64,000 nucleotides of DNA from Sphingobacteriales bacterium. Its GTDB lineage: Bacteria > Bacteroidota > Bacteroidia > Chitinophagales > Chitinophagaceae. Location: positions 1 through 64,000 of the forward strand of contig JACRJO010000009.1 in NCBI GenBank assembly GCA_016219985.1, read 5' to 3'. The position numbers and the translations under genes were made by a program. Shown in pieces: positions 63,267-64,000 of the stretch (position 1 is the stretch's first letter; each line of letters starts with the position of its first letter). Below the pieces are notes generated by a model. It searched no databases and was not told where the DNA came from. It was given only the letters and a program-made list of their open reading frames with translations.

Positions 63267-63760
63267 ATGGATTACGTTTTTTTCCTTACCCCGGGTTGCA
63301 CCCGGGGCCATTATTATTCAGCCCCTTCAGGGCTGGAAATGTATATGGGAAACCCTTTTATCGCGGGTCAATATTTTAAAATACCCATGTGTTGATCATC
63401 AGAATCTGTCAACGCGTACAACAACCTGAATGGATTACGCCTTGAATATCTTTACCCGGGTTGCACCCGGGGCCATTATTATTCAGCCCCTTCAGGGCTG
63501 GAAATGTATATGGGGACTCCCATTATTCGCGGGTCAATATTTTAAAATACCCATGTGTTGATCATCAGAATCTGTCAACGCGTACAACAACCTGAATGGA
63601 TTACGCCTTGAATATCTTTACCCGGGTTGCACCCGGGGCTATTGTTATTCAGCCCCTTCAGGGCTGTAAATGTATACGGGGACTCCCATTATTCGCGGGT
63701 CAATATTTTAAAATACCCATGTGTTGATTATCATAATCTGTTATCGGGCTCCACAGCCTG
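63267..63760 (+). repeat. Satellite: three tandem copies of a 163-166-bp unit (R8)
   Basis: Copies start at 63267, 63430 and 63596 (ATGGATTACG). Each holds two hairpins, CCCGGGTTGCACCCGGGG and AGCCCCTTCAGGGCT, plus a conserved TCGCGGGTCAATATTTTAAA and ATACCCATGTGTTGAT. The copies are nearly identical in the second half. No open frame is conserved, so it is a structured non-coding repeat, REP/BIME-like. Confidence 0.9.
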
Positions 63761-63822
63761 GAAAAATTAATCTATTCACAGTGCATTCAATAATGATGAG
63801 GATAACCATATAATGCAGTCAC

Positions 63823-63841
63823 AACCCCGGAGGGGTTCAAC
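63823..63841. repeat. Small hairpin AACCCCGGAGGGGTT after the macro-domain gene
   Basis: 6-bp stem AACCCC/GGGGTT with a GGA loop, 9 bp beyond the stop of the macro-domain gene. It may be the outer part of the R8-type repeat region or a weak terminator; there is no U-tract. Confidence 0.5.
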
Positions 63842-63849
63842 AGAAACAA

Positions 63850-64000
63850 CTAATATTCTTTATTCATTGCGGCCTGTACCCATTGATAATTCTCCTCATC
63901 AAAACAAACAAAAATCACGCTGATAGCCGCCTGCTGATCCGACAGGAAAGAACGTACTGCCTGAACGGCTATGACCGCTGCCCTGTCTTTGGGAAAATGA
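63850..64000 (-). CDS. Macro-domain protein, C-terminal end only (5' part outside window)
   Basis: The last 50 codons are inside the window, read on the minus strand: HFPKDRAAVIAVQAVRSFL, then AAISVIFVCFDEENYQWVQA and the stop. The pattern FPK..AA.IAV..V..FL and VIFVCFDEENY is the end of the macro domain of O-acetyl-ADP-ribose deacetylases (YmdB-like). Confidence 0.8.
   Translation of the reverse strand, partial: HFPKDRAAVIAVQAVRSFLSDQQAAISVIFVCFDEENYQWVQAAMNKEY

Noticed and set aside
63267..63760. CRISPR array
   Set aside because: The unit is about 166 bp with no variable spacers; the copies are alike over their full length.

Overview
The window comes from a Bacteroidota chromosome, most likely a Chitinophagaceae-type member of the Chitinophagia. 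The evidence is a SusC/SusD pair, several exported proteins with a type IX secretion (T9SS) sorting tail, an S46 dipeptidyl-peptidase, a gliding-phylum style LigA/ObgE/CysS set, and promoters that match the phylum-specific -7 box TAnnTTTG. Family placement is inference. No rRNA, tRNA or CRISPR array was seen. GC is close to 50% for most of the window, but about 42.3-48.0 kb is visibly more AT-rich.

Layout. 1-11.5 kb: an FG-GAP/ASPIC lipoprotein (cut by the left edge), SusD, SusC, a divergent LacI regulator with a palindromic operator candidate, a Nudix-fold regulator with a degenerate catalytic box, and a secreted GH13 alpha-amylase. Together these look like an alpha-glucan utilisation locus. 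11.6-19.1 kb: ligA, a NUMOD4/HNH-like protein, DUF2461, asd with what reads as a complete leader-peptide attenuator, a lamin-tail protein and a PfkB kinase. 19.4-27.3 kb: the phenylacetate operon paaR-E-A-B-C-D-G-I-Y, whose spacers are occupied by three unrelated repeat elements, one carrying a four-helix-bundle gene. paaZ and an enoyl-CoA hydratase lie apart at 59.5-62.5 kb. No paaK, paaH or paaJ is present here. 27.5-41.4 kb: secreted beta-propeller/T9SS proteins, obgE, a GH18 lipoprotein, a DPP7-type peptidase, a signal-peptidase-like lipoprotein lacking the usual lysine, a dipeptide epimerase and a HigB/HigA toxin-antitoxin pair. 41.7-49.3 kb: an accessory stretch with hemerythrin, a CGNR regulator divergent from a PD40-arginase-RidA operon, an AraC-SDR pair followed by an attC-like palindrome, an M50-like membrane protein, and an orphan higA preceded by a 20-codon remnant of higB. 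49.4-64 kb: ordinary housekeeping and exported genes, paaZ, two HhH-GPD DNA glycosylases, a three-copy 166-bp satellite, and the end of a macro-domain gene.

The most unusual signal is a set of wordy intergenic repeats. At least five families with unrelated sequence share one architecture. They are tandem units of 7 bp (sometimes 7/8) with a fixed core and about two variable bases, and they usually start at, or within a few bases of, the stop codon of a gene. In several of them a stop triplet recurs every 7 bp, so all three reading frames are closed within 21 bp. The second strongest signal is the asd leader: promoter, 14-codon leader peptide rich in Lys/Thr/Ile/Met, a putative antiterminator and an intrinsic terminator, all upstream of the aspartate-family gene.
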